The translations under genes were made by a program, and so were the position numbers. Source: Lachnospiraceae bacterium (lineage in GTDB: Bacteria > Bacillota > Clostridia > Lachnospirales > Lachnospiraceae). Taken from it: a stretch of DNA of 64,000 bases. Each line of letters begins with the position of its first letter. The stretch's first letter is position 1. The notes below the pieces were generated by a model. That model was not told where the DNA came from. It did not search any database and saw only the letters and a program-made list of their open reading frames with translations. The DNA is taken from NCBI GenBank assembly GCA_030825115.1, contig JAPJQL010000006.1, positions 65,205 to 129,204 on the forward strand. The letters run 5' to 3'. Shown here piece by piece: positions 1 through 7,116 of this stretch.

Positions 1-882
1 GCGGAAGATTATCCGACGACGCTTGGGGCTTACCGGTTTGCAGAGCTGGTCCGGGAGCGGACGGGAGGAAAGATTGAGATCCAGGTCCATGCGGACGCGG
101 CGCTTGGGGAAGAGCAGTCTGTTATCAACCAGGTTCAGTTTGGCGGGATTGATTTTGCACGGGTATCCCTGTCTTCTCTGGCTGAGCTCATCCCAAAGCT
201 GAATGTGCTGCAGATGCCGTATCTGTATACCGGATCGGAGCATATGTGGAAGGTGCTGGAAGGGGACATCGGGGATGATTTCATGAATTCTTTTGACGGT
301 TCGAAGCTGGTGCCGCTGTCCTGGTACGACGCCGGAGCGAGAAATTTTTACAATTCCGTATGCCCGATCGAACAGCTGGAGGATATGCAGGGGATGAAGA
401 TCCGTGTGCAGGAATCGAAGCTGATGAAGGATACCGTGATCGCGCTGGGAGCAGAGCCGGTGCCGATGGCATTTGAGGACGTGTATTCGGCCCTGGAGAC
501 CGGGGAGATCGACGGTGCGGAGAACAATTGGCCTTCTTATGAGTCCACCAGGCATTATGAGGTCTCCCGGTATTATACGATCGATGAGCATAACCGGATT
601 CCGGAGATGCAGCTGATGTCCCAGCGTTCCTGGGAAAAGCTGAAGCCGGAGTATCAGAAGATAATCCGGGAATGTGCCGAGGAGTCTGCCCTGTATGAGC
701 GGAGGCTGTGGGTAGAGCGGGAGCAAAGCTCGGAGGAGAAGGTCCGGAAGGAAGGGTGTACCCTGACCGAGCTGCCGCCGGAGGAGAAAGCCAGGTTCCA
801 GGAGGCGGTGCTTCCGCTGTATGAGAAGTATTGCTCGGAGTATATGGACATTATAGATGCGATCATTGCTGTAGGAAAATGA
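1..882 (+). CDS. TRAP transporter solute-binding protein, DctP family (5' truncated by window)
   Basis: This is the extracytoplasmic binding protein of a TRAP transporter, which captures a carboxylate-type substrate and delivers it to DctQ/DctM membrane subunits. The frame is open from base 1, so the signal peptide and about the first 40 residues lie outside the window; 293 codons remain. Family signatures are present: the MPYLY segment, the ARNFYN strand, and MKIRVQES, whose arginine (near base 403) is the usual ligand for the substrate carboxylate. These are followed by an EDVYSALETGEIDGAENN-type stretch. No DctQ/DctM genes follow, so they must be upstream or elsewhere. The gene ends just before a clear terminator. 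The substrate cannot be told from sequence alone. Confidence 0.93.
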   Translation, partial: AEDYPTTLGAYRFAELVRERTGGKIEIQVHADAALGEEQSVINQVQFGGIDFARVSLSSLAELIPKLNVLQMPYLYTGSEHMWKVLEGDIGDDFMNSFDGSKLVPLSWYDAGARNFYNSVCPIEQLEDMQGMKIRVQESKLMKDTVIALGAEPVPMAFEDVYSALETGEIDGAENNWPSYESTRHYEVSRYYTIDEHNRIPEMQLMSQRSWEKLKPEYQKIIRECAEESALYERRLWVEREQSSEEKVRKEGCTLTELPPEEKARFQEAVLPLYEKYCSEYMDIIDAIIAVGK

Positions 883-890
883 GATATCGA

Positions 891-922
891 GAAAAGAGAT
901 GCTGTTTCGGCATCTCTTTTCT
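891..922 (+). terminator. Rho-independent terminator after the TRAP gene
   Basis: An 11-bp perfect stem, AAAAGAGATGC (892-902) with GCATCTCTTTT (910-920), encloses a 7-nt loop and ends in a T-rich tract. It lies 9 bases after the TRAP binding-protein stop. On the other strand it could also stop transcription coming from the hydrogenase operon. Confidence 0.85.
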
Positions 923-934
923 CTTTTCAGACAT

Positions 935-1126
935 TCAATCATTTGCGATTCCGCCCGGGTACGGATAGATTTCTTCATAGGATTCCAGTTCTGCTTCCGA
1001 CTGGGGAAGGGACGGAATCAGGCCGGTACAATCCCTGGCAGAGCTGGCTTTGATATCCAGTGCATGAGGGATATCGCAGCCGTAGGGGTCATTTTTAATT
1101 GTCTCTGGTTTTTCTGGTTGTTTCAA
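935..1126 (-). CDS. Conserved-looking small protein downstream of the hydrogenase (63 aa)
   Basis: This small gene follows the hydrogenase on the same strand. I do not recognise a named family. The composition is protein-like and acidic, with the blocks NDPYGCDIPHALDIKASS, DCTGLIPSLP and SEAELESYEEIYPYPGG. The frame can be opened by an ATG at 1183 directly after the hydrogenase stop, but that ATG has no ribosome site. The TTG at 1126 is preceded by GAGGTG six bases away, so I chose TTG; this gives a 63-residue product starting MKQPEKPE. It is probably cotranscribed with the hydrogenase. There are two cysteines and no signal peptide. The function is unknown; a role linked to the hydrogenase is only an inference from position. 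Confidence 0.6.
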   Translation of the reverse strand: MKQPEKPETIKNDPYGCDIPHALDIKASSARDCTGLIPSLPQSEAELESYEEIYPYPGGIAND

Positions 1127-1183
1127 ATTTTTCACCTCAGGATTAGTATGAGGGGAATGTGTGGATTTTATGCAGGGAATCAT

Positions 1184-2557
1184 CTAGCGGTTTAAGTCGC
1201 TGCTGCGGTCTGTGTATGTAGTATGGAGCATTTTTTCTGCTTTTTCGCTGAGAGGAGCTTCATAAAATTCCTGATACAGTTTTTGAATCTCAGGATTTTC
1301 ATGGCTTAGCCGGAGTTCCATGGAGCTGTCTCGGTTGTAAAGGGAGGCAATCCGGGCAAAGCGGACCATGTCGGTCATCGGCACCTCGGTCTTGGGCTGC
1401 CCGCCCCCGCCGATGCAGCCGCCGCGGCAGGTCATCACCTCAATGAAATCATATGGGCAGGTTCCGGCTTTTACCTGTTCGAGCACAGGGATCGCGTTGC
1501 AGATCTCATGGATGACTGCGATGGTAAGCTGCTTTCCTCCGATGGTGATTTCTGCTGTCCTGATGCCGTCTACGCCGCGTACCGGAACCAGGCTGTAATA
1601 GTCCTTTGGCGGGTTTTCACCGGTGATGAGATAGTAGGCTGTCCTTGCGGCCGCCTCCATGACGCCTCCGGTATTGCCGAAGATCACACCGGCGCCGGAA
1701 GCTTTGCCCATGAGAGAGTCGTAGGCGCTGCCAGGCAGCCCCTGAAGCTGGATTCCGGCTTCCTTCATCCATTTGGCAAGCTCCCTGGTGGTGATGACAT
1801 AATCCATGTCGCGCATTCCTTCAATTCCGTGATAGGAGGCGCTGTCATTCATCTCCTCCCGCCGGATCTCGAATTTTTTTGCCGTGCATGGAGTGAGGGC
1901 GACGTTGACGATTTTTTTCGGATCCAGGTTCATCTGCTCTGCGAAGTATGTCTTAACCGTAGGCCCCTGCATTCCGATCGGGCTTTTGGAGGAGGAGATA
2001 TGGGGCAGCAGCTCCGGATAAAAGGTCTCGACAAATTTTACCCATGCGGGGCAGCAGCTTGTGAACTGGGGGAGGGGCGCCAGGCCGGAAGTCACGCGGC
2101 TGACCAGTTCGGAAGCCTCTTCCATGATGGTGAGGTCGGCGGCGAAATTGGTGTCCAGCACGTAATCAGCGCCAAGGGCACGCAGGGCAGCTACCATCTT
2201 GTCTTCCACGAAGGAGCCGTTTGGCATCCCAAAAGCTTCTCCAAGGCCGACCCGGACAGAAGGGGATGTGCTGAAGATCACAATGGAATCTGGATTTGCG
2301 ATGGCTTCCTTTACCTGCTGGTATTCTTCCTTTTCTACCAGGGAATTGACCGGGCAGACGTTGGTGCACTGGCCGCAGTTGATACAGATGGGTTCATCGC
2401 CTGTCTTCAAAAGGTCGTAGAGCTTTCCGACGGCTGCGCTTTCCTCACAGACACGGCGGCATTGCCCGCATTTTACGCAGAGATCCTCATGGCGGAAAAT
2501 GGAGGGGTTCGAGGTTGAAACGGGGATGCGGATATCGGCGAAAAGATGTTTGGACAT
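1184..2557 (-). CDS. [FeFe] hydrogenase, short ferredoxin-type (two 4Fe-4S clusters plus H-cluster)
   Basis: This enzyme catalyses reversible H2 formation or oxidation in the cytoplasm, normally disposing of reductant through ferredoxin. Two 4Fe-4S motifs lie at the N-terminus (Cys27/30/33/37 and Cys58/61/64/68). The H-cluster motifs follow: TSCCP (166-170, with Cys168 as likely proton relay and Cys169 as ligand), TPCTAKKFE (Cys224), and EVMTCRGGC with GGGGQP (Cys377, Cys381). The [2Fe-2S] N-terminal domain of longer enzymes is absent, so at 457 aa this is the M2 type. Threonine replaces the usual methionine in the second motif (TPC rather than MPC), which may point to the group B clade; I am not sure of that. 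A strong ribosome site (AAGGAGGAA) sets the start. No maturases (HydEFG) are in the window. Confidence 0.96.
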   Translation of the reverse strand: MSKHLFADIRIPVSTSNPSIFRHEDLCVKCGQCRRVCEESAAVGKLYDLLKTGDEPICINCGQCTNVCPVNSLVEKEEYQQVKEAIANPDSIVIFSTSPSVRVGLGEAFGMPNGSFVEDKMVAALRALGADYVLDTNFAADLTIMEEASELVSRVTSGLAPLPQFTSCCPAWVKFVETFYPELLPHISSSKSPIGMQGPTVKTYFAEQMNLDPKKIVNVALTPCTAKKFEIRREEMNDSASYHGIEGMRDMDYVITTRELAKWMKEAGIQLQGLPGSAYDSLMGKASGAGVIFGNTGGVMEAAARTAYYLITGENPPKDYYSLVPVRGVDGIRTAEITIGGKQLTIAVIHEICNAIPVLEQVKAGTCPYDFIEVMTCRGGCIGGGGQPKTEVPMTDMVRFARIASLYNRDSSMELRLSHENPEIQKLYQEFYEAPLSEKAEKMLHTTYTDRSSDLNR

Positions 2558-2580
2558 AATATTCCTCCTTGATAGATATA

Positions 2581-2628
2581 AATAATAGTAACTATTATTA
2601 ATTTATACCAGATGAGAATATTTGTCAA
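2581..2628 (-). promoter_or_regulatory. Hydrogenase promoter with a 9-bp-arm palindromic operator candidate
   Basis: Reading the minus strand, TTGACA (2628-2623) is followed 17 nt later by TAAATT, or 15 nt later by TATAAA. Immediately downstream, over the likely transcription start, lies a perfect palindrome: AATAATAGT (2581-2589), a central A, and ACTATTATT (2591-2599). The position suits a repressor. The binding protein is unknown; it does not resemble a Rex site. Confidence 0.6.
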
Positions 2629-2726
2629 GAAGTTACAGAAAATTCTATTTTTTTATCGCCGTTCCGGCAAACCCTTGAAACACGGGCTTTTTTAGAAAAA
2701 ATTTAGTTTTTTTCTCAGGACTTTCC

Positions 2727-2755
2727 TTGATTTATCATAGTACAGCGATTATAAT
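2727..2755 (+). promoter_or_regulatory. Sigma-A promoter of ftsH
   Basis: TTGATT (2727-2732) and TATAAT (2750-2755) are separated by 17 nt, close to consensus. The likely start near 2762 gives an approximately 50-nt leader before ftsH. Confidence 0.7.
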
Positions 2756-2813
2756 GTAGTTTAGTTATGCAAAAACTTAAGAGTGCATATCGAGGAATAG
2801 GAGAACATACGGC

Positions 2814-4784
2814 ATGGATAACAACAATAACCGTCCGAACAACAGCGGCGGCAACAATAACGGCAGTAATAAGATGCCCAAAGGGCAGTTTATGATGCTT
2901 TTGATCGCGGCGATCATCACATTGTCAGCAGTTACCATGATGAAGAACTTTATGATGGATAAGCAGCGGCAGGAAGTGACTTACAGCGAATTTGTCAACG
3001 AGGCAAATCAGGGGCATGTGGAATCCGTCACGGTGAAGGGCGGGGAGCTGACCATTACTTACCGGTCTGATTTTGAAAAGGCGAGCAAGTTCATCCAGTA
3101 TTATGTGGTCCCGCTGCCGGGCTACAGTGAGTTTGTGGGGGAACTGGCAGAAAAAGGCGTGGACGTGAAGGTCGTTGCCCAGGATTCCAGCGTCTTGTTT
3201 GAGACGATACTCAGCTTTTTGATCCCCTTTGTCTGCATCGTGATCTTCATGAATTTTATGATGAAGCGGATGGGCGGCGGAGGCGTCATGGGCGTCGGAA
3301 AGAGCAATGCAAAAGTTTATATGCAGAAGGAAACCGGAATCACGTTTAAAGACGTGGCGGGACAGGATGAGGCGAAGGAATCTCTTGTAGAGATTGTGGA
3401 TTTTTTGCACAATCCTGGAAAATACACCCATATCGGGGCTAAGCTGCCCAAAGGCGCGCTGCTGGTAGGACCTCCCGGAACAGGTAAGACCCTGCTTGCA
3501 AAAGCGGTGGCAGGCGAGGCCCAGGTTCCGTTTTATTCCCTGTCCGGCTCTGATTTTGTAGAGATGTTTGTGGGCGTGGGTGCGTCCCGTGTCCGCGATC
3601 TGTTTAAGCAGGCGCAGGAGTCCGCTCCGTGCATCATCTTTATCGATGAGGTGGATGCGATCGGTAAGAGCCGTGACTCGCGGTTTGGCGGCGGCAATGA
3701 TGAGCGTGAGCAGACCTTAAACCAGCTTCTTTCGGAGATGGATGGATTCGATTCCTCCAAAGGTCTTTTGGTGCTGGCGGCGACGAACCGTCCGGAGATT
3801 CTCGATCCGGCGCTTCTGCGTCCGGGGCGTTTTGACCGGAGGATCATTGTCGATAAGCCGGATCTGAAAGGGCGTGTGAACATCCTGAAGGTCCACGCGA
3901 AGAATGTTTCTTTAGATGATACGGTGGATTTGGATGCGATTGCGCTGGCCACTTCCGGCGCAGTTGGTTCTGACCTTGCCAATATGATCAATGAGGCGGC
4001 GATCCTGGCGGTGAAAAACGGCAGGAGTGCGGTAAGCCAGAAGGATCTGTTTGAGGCGGTAGAGGTAGTTTTAGTCGGCAAGGAGAAGAAAGACCGTGTG
4101 CTGAATAAGGAAGAGAGACGGATCGTATCTTATCACGAGGTCGGTCACGCCCTTGTCAGCGCCCTTCAGAAGGATGCCGAGCCGGTACAGAAGATTACGA
4201 TCGTCCCAAGGACGATGGGAGCGCTCGGATATGTGATGCACGTGCCGGAGGAAGAGAAATTCCTGAACACGAAAAAAGAGATCGAGGCGATGCTGGTGGG
4301 ATATCTGGCTGGCCGTGCGGCGGAGGAACTGGTCTTTGATACGGTGACGACCGGAGCGGCCAACGATATTGAACAGGCGACCAGGATTGCAAGAGCGATG
4401 GTGACCCAGTATGGCATGTCTGATAAATTTGGTCTGATGGGACTTGCAACGCAGGAGAACCAGTACCTGACCGGACGCACCGTGATGAACTGCGGAGATG
4501 CGACGGCGGCAGAGGTGGACGTCGAGGTGATGCGGATTTTGAAGGAATCCTATGAGGAGGCAAAACGGCTGCTCAGTGAGAACCGCGATGTGATGGACCA
4601 GATAGCCGAGTTCCTGATCGAGAAAGAGACGATCACAGGCAAGGAATTTATGCAGATATTCAGAAAGTGCAAAGGGATTCCGGAGCCGGAAGAAGTGCTC
4701 AGCCCGGCTGAGAAGCTTGAGGAGGAGACGAAGGAGCAGGAAGCGGAGATTGCCGGAACTCCGGCAGCAGAGGCAGATCAGTAA
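2814..4784 (+). CDS. ftsH: ATP-dependent zinc metalloprotease FtsH
   Basis: FtsH is a membrane-anchored AAA+ protease that degrades misfolded membrane proteins and some regulators. Visible parts in order: an Asn/Gly-rich N-terminus (residues 1-20), membrane helix about 26-46, an extracytoplasmic domain, a second helix about 128-150, Walker A GPPGTGKT (219-226), Walker B IIFIDEVDAIG (274-284), the second region of homology with two arginines in LLRPGRFDR, and the zinc site HEVGH (441-445). The C-terminus is an acidic Glu-rich tail. The 656 aa length is normal for the family. It is a single-gene unit with its own promoter and a terminator about 100 nt downstream. The start at 2814 follows a GGAG ten bases upstream. 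Confidence 0.98.
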   Translation: MDNNNNRPNNSGGNNNGSNKMPKGQFMMLLIAAIITLSAVTMMKNFMMDKQRQEVTYSEFVNEANQGHVESVTVKGGELTITYRSDFEKASKFIQYYVVPLPGYSEFVGELAEKGVDVKVVAQDSSVLFETILSFLIPFVCIVIFMNFMMKRMGGGGVMGVGKSNAKVYMQKETGITFKDVAGQDEAKESLVEIVDFLHNPGKYTHIGAKLPKGALLVGPPGTGKTLLAKAVAGEAQVPFYSLSGSDFVEMFVGVGASRVRDLFKQAQESAPCIIFIDEVDAIGKSRDSRFGGGNDEREQTLNQLLSEMDGFDSSKGLLVLAATNRPEILDPALLRPGRFDRRIIVDKPDLKGRVNILKVHAKNVSLDDTVDLDAIALATSGAVGSDLANMINEAAILAVKNGRSAVSQKDLFEAVEVVLVGKEKKDRVLNKEERRIVSYHEVGHALVSALQKDAEPVQKITIVPRTMGALGYVMHVPEEEKFLNTKKEIEAMLVGYLAGRAAEELVFDTVTTGAANDIEQATRIARAMVTQYGMSDKFGLMGLATQENQYLTGRTVMNCGDATAAEVDVEVMRILKESYEEAKRLLSENRDVMDQIAEFLIEKETITGKEFMQIFRKCKGIPEPEEVLSPAEKLEEETKEQEAEIAGTPAAEADQ

Positions 4785-4886
4785 AGAAAAAGGGATTCCC
4801 GGAATTTCTGCCAGTATCCGTAAAACAGTGAAAGACCAAAATTACTAAATTGCGTCATCTGTCAGACGGGATTGGCTAAGGAAAAT

Positions 4887-4927
4887 GAGCGATACTTGGT
4901 TTTTGACCGGGTAGCGCTTATTTTTTT
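4887..4927 (+). terminator. Rho-independent terminator after ftsH
   Basis: The stem AGCG-TAC-TTGGT pairs with ACCGG-GTA-CGCT (4888-4918), with one A/G mismatch and two wobble pairs, and is followed by a run of T from 4919. It separates ftsH from the next gene. Confidence 0.7.
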
Positions 4928-4989
4928 CCTTGTGTAAAAGCATCTCAGCGTGGAAGCTGGAACGCATTAAATGTTAGGAGATGAAGGAT

Positions 4990-6492
4990 ATGAGTGATTG
5001 TGAATGGGAAAATATGAGAGAATTGCCGCCAGAAGATGTTGTGGCAGAAGTCACTCCATGGAAAAAGTCCATAAACCGTATTTTAGCCGGCATGGCACTA
5101 ACAGCAATCACATTAAACGTTTGGTGTCTGAATTATATTCTTCCTGCTGTCGGCACAATCCTGCTCCTACTTGGATTTCGCACCTTGCGACACGAAAACA
5201 GGTGGTTTGGAAGTTGCTTTTGTGTGTCGATTATTCAAGCAGTATACTTCTTTTCATCACTGATACTCAATACAACAATTATTCAAAGCAATGTGTATGC
5301 GTCTGCAATCGGAACGGTGCTGACTGTTGCGAATTTGTTTCTGTTGTTAATTCAGTTTGTTTGTCTTTGGCGTGGATTTATTTCTGTTCAACAGAAGGCA
5401 GGATTTCCACCCCGTGCAGGTGGAGCCGTTGCCTTGATTGTGTGGTACGCACTGATGTATGTGCTTGCCTTAATTCATTATAGTGGATTGATAATTGCCG
5501 GGTTCATGCTTGTCGGGTATTTTTTCATCATTCGTAACCTATATAAATTGTCTAAAGAACTGGACGAAGCGGGCTATGCAATCAGAACGGCTCCAATTAA
5601 AATAACAGACCGATGCATCGTAATTTTATTTGCCTCGTTTTTGACCCTTGGGAGTGTGTGCGGCTATGTGTTTGGCGGCAGCTACCCTATGGAGTGGACT
5701 GAACGTAATTCTTCTGAACATGATAATGTCGAGGAAATCAAATCACATCTTGTGAGCCTTGGTTTTCCGGAGTATGTGTTAAATGACCTCGGTGCTAAAG
5801 ATATTGCTGCTTGTGAGGGTGCGTTGCAGGTTGTTGTTGATGTTACAGATGAGCCGGTGAACGATGGAAGAGTTGAAACAACAGAGCATGTGAGTGATGA
5901 TGGGGCATGCCACGTCGAGCGTAAAACCGTCTACGATGTGAGGGAGCTGCGCATTACAGGCGTAGGCGTGCAAGTTTCCGGCGAACGGGAACGCTGGATT
6001 ATTTTCCATCATTTTCTCTGGACAACAGCCCCCGGATTTTATGGAACTGAAGCAATTCAACTATGGCCTGCTTACAGAGATATTTCTGAGAGTTGGCATT
6101 CAGCAGGTGATGTAACAGGACGTGTCCTGTATGACAACGACGGCGAAACATTTGTTGCTGATTATTACTCCCTTGGTACGCAAACATTCACTTCCAACAG
6201 TATCTTTTGGGGGGAACAATGCAATACCGATGTTTTTGCAGCATTCTCTATGCCACATGGCGGTAGTAATCACAGAGGATATGTAGCATATCCTGTTGAC
6301 GAAGCTCAAGATGGATATATCATCAGCAGTTGGTTTAATTACATACATCAACAAAGCTGGTTACAATATCCTGCTATGACGGCGATGGGAAATAGAATGA
6401 CATACGGCTGGAACGATGCCGGAGCATTTAAGACAATCCAAGATGAACTCCAATTTTATCCAACGGACGAAAGTACCGAATTAATCAACTAA
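4990..6492 (+). CDS. Multi-spanning membrane protein with large C-terminal domain, function unknown
   Basis: I do not recognise a characterised family. The N-terminal half has about six hydrophobic segments, following a short acidic start. A soluble region of about 280 residues follows after a helix near SFLTLGSVCGYVFGG. It is rich in aromatic residues and probably lies outside the cell. An ATG at 4981 directly abuts AGGAG, with no room for a ribosome, so I chose the ATG at 4990, nine bases after AGGAG; this gives 500 aa. Base composition and codon use are AT-richer than the flanking ftsH and addB genes, so it may be acquired. No partner gene is adjacent on the same strand. Confidence 0.8.
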   Translation: MSDCEWENMRELPPEDVVAEVTPWKKSINRILAGMALTAITLNVWCLNYILPAVGTILLLLGFRTLRHENRWFGSCFCVSIIQAVYFFSSLILNTTIIQSNVYASAIGTVLTVANLFLLLIQFVCLWRGFISVQQKAGFPPRAGGAVALIVWYALMYVLALIHYSGLIIAGFMLVGYFFIIRNLYKLSKELDEAGYAIRTAPIKITDRCIVILFASFLTLGSVCGYVFGGSYPMEWTERNSSEHDNVEEIKSHLVSLGFPEYVLNDLGAKDIAACEGALQVVVDVTDEPVNDGRVETTEHVSDDGACHVERKTVYDVRELRITGVGVQVSGERERWIIFHHFLWTTAPGFYGTEAIQLWPAYRDISESWHSAGDVTGRVLYDNDGETFVADYYSLGTQTFTSNSIFWGEQCNTDVFAAFSMPHGGSNHRGYVAYPVDEAQDGYIISSWFNYIHQQSWLQYPAMTAMGNRMTYGWNDAGAFKTIQDELQFYPTDESTELIN

Positions 6493-6493
6493 A

Positions 6494-6540
6494 AATGGTT
6501 TACACCATTTCAGGGGCTATCTATTTCCCGACAGCCCCCA
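6494..6540. terminator. Two hairpins between convergent genes, possible bidirectional terminator
   Basis: Two stem-loops lie between the convergent genes: AAATGGT/ACCATTT (6494-6510) and GGGGCT/AGCCCC (6513-6538). Neither is followed by a good T run, so terminator function is tentative. Confidence 0.35.
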
Positions 6541-6557
6541 CCTTGAAAACACAAGAG

Positions 6558-6992
6558 TTATTTGACCCTGGCTTTTTTTAGCGCCCTTTCAATAGAACCG
6601 ACCAGCGCCTGTGAGGTATACCGGCTTTCGTCGGGAACCTTTAACCCCTGCAAAGTCTGTTTTTCACAGATCTGTTCGGTCAGGGCGGTCAGGGTCGGCT
6701 GGATCAGCGGATACATAGTGGTGACGGATTCGCTTAAAGGGACCATCGTGATGGATGTTATCTTGTCTGCATCTACCGTAACCTCCACATTGACTTCCTG
6801 CGTGCCAAGCTGCAGGGTTGAGGAGTAGACGCCGGGTATGTAAAGCACCTGGTCCGAGGAGGCGGGGGCGTCCTTTTTCGGACGGAACATGATGAAGAGC
6901 AGCGAGATCAACAGGATGCCGAGGCCGATAAATATGGCAGTGTATATAATTTCTTTCATTCGCAGGACGACGATTTTTGTTTTGGAGCTCAT
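6558..6992 (-). CDS. Membrane-anchored FMN-binding-domain-like protein
   Basis: The 144-aa product has one N-terminal membrane helix (about residues 15-35) followed by an extracytoplasmic domain. The pattern PGVYSSTLQLG ... VNVEVTVDADKITSITMVPL ... ESRYTSQALVGSIERAL resembles the FMN_bind fold found in RnfG-type proteins. The Ser-Gly-Ala-Thr motif that carries covalent FMN is not seen; the DESRYTSQAL segment sits where it would be. Flavin binding is therefore doubtful. The open frame extends to 7220 over addB, but the ATG at 6992 has GGAGG six bases upstream and is the credible start. The gene is divergent from addB and convergent with the upstream membrane protein. Function unknown. Confidence 0.75.
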   Translation of the reverse strand: MSSKTKIVVLRMKEIIYTAIFIGLGILLISLLFIMFRPKKDAPASSDQVLYIPGVYSSTLQLGTQEVNVEVTVDADKITSITMVPLSESVTTMYPLIQPTLTALTEQICEKQTLQGLKVPDESRYTSQALVGSIERALKKARVK

Positions 6993-7116
6993 GGGGAACC
7001 TCCGTGCATGTTTGATATAATCTATTCCGGTTTGGCTGTATTTATGATAAGATATAAAAAGCTGATGGCGGGAACGCGCCGCAAGGTGCGAAGCAGAAAA
7101 TACAGGAGGCCAGGAT

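Noticed and set aside
1508..2518. A 336-codon open frame on the plus strand opposite the hydrogenase gene
   Set aside because: It lies entirely antisense to a motif-complete hydrogenase, has no ribosome site and shows no family resemblance.
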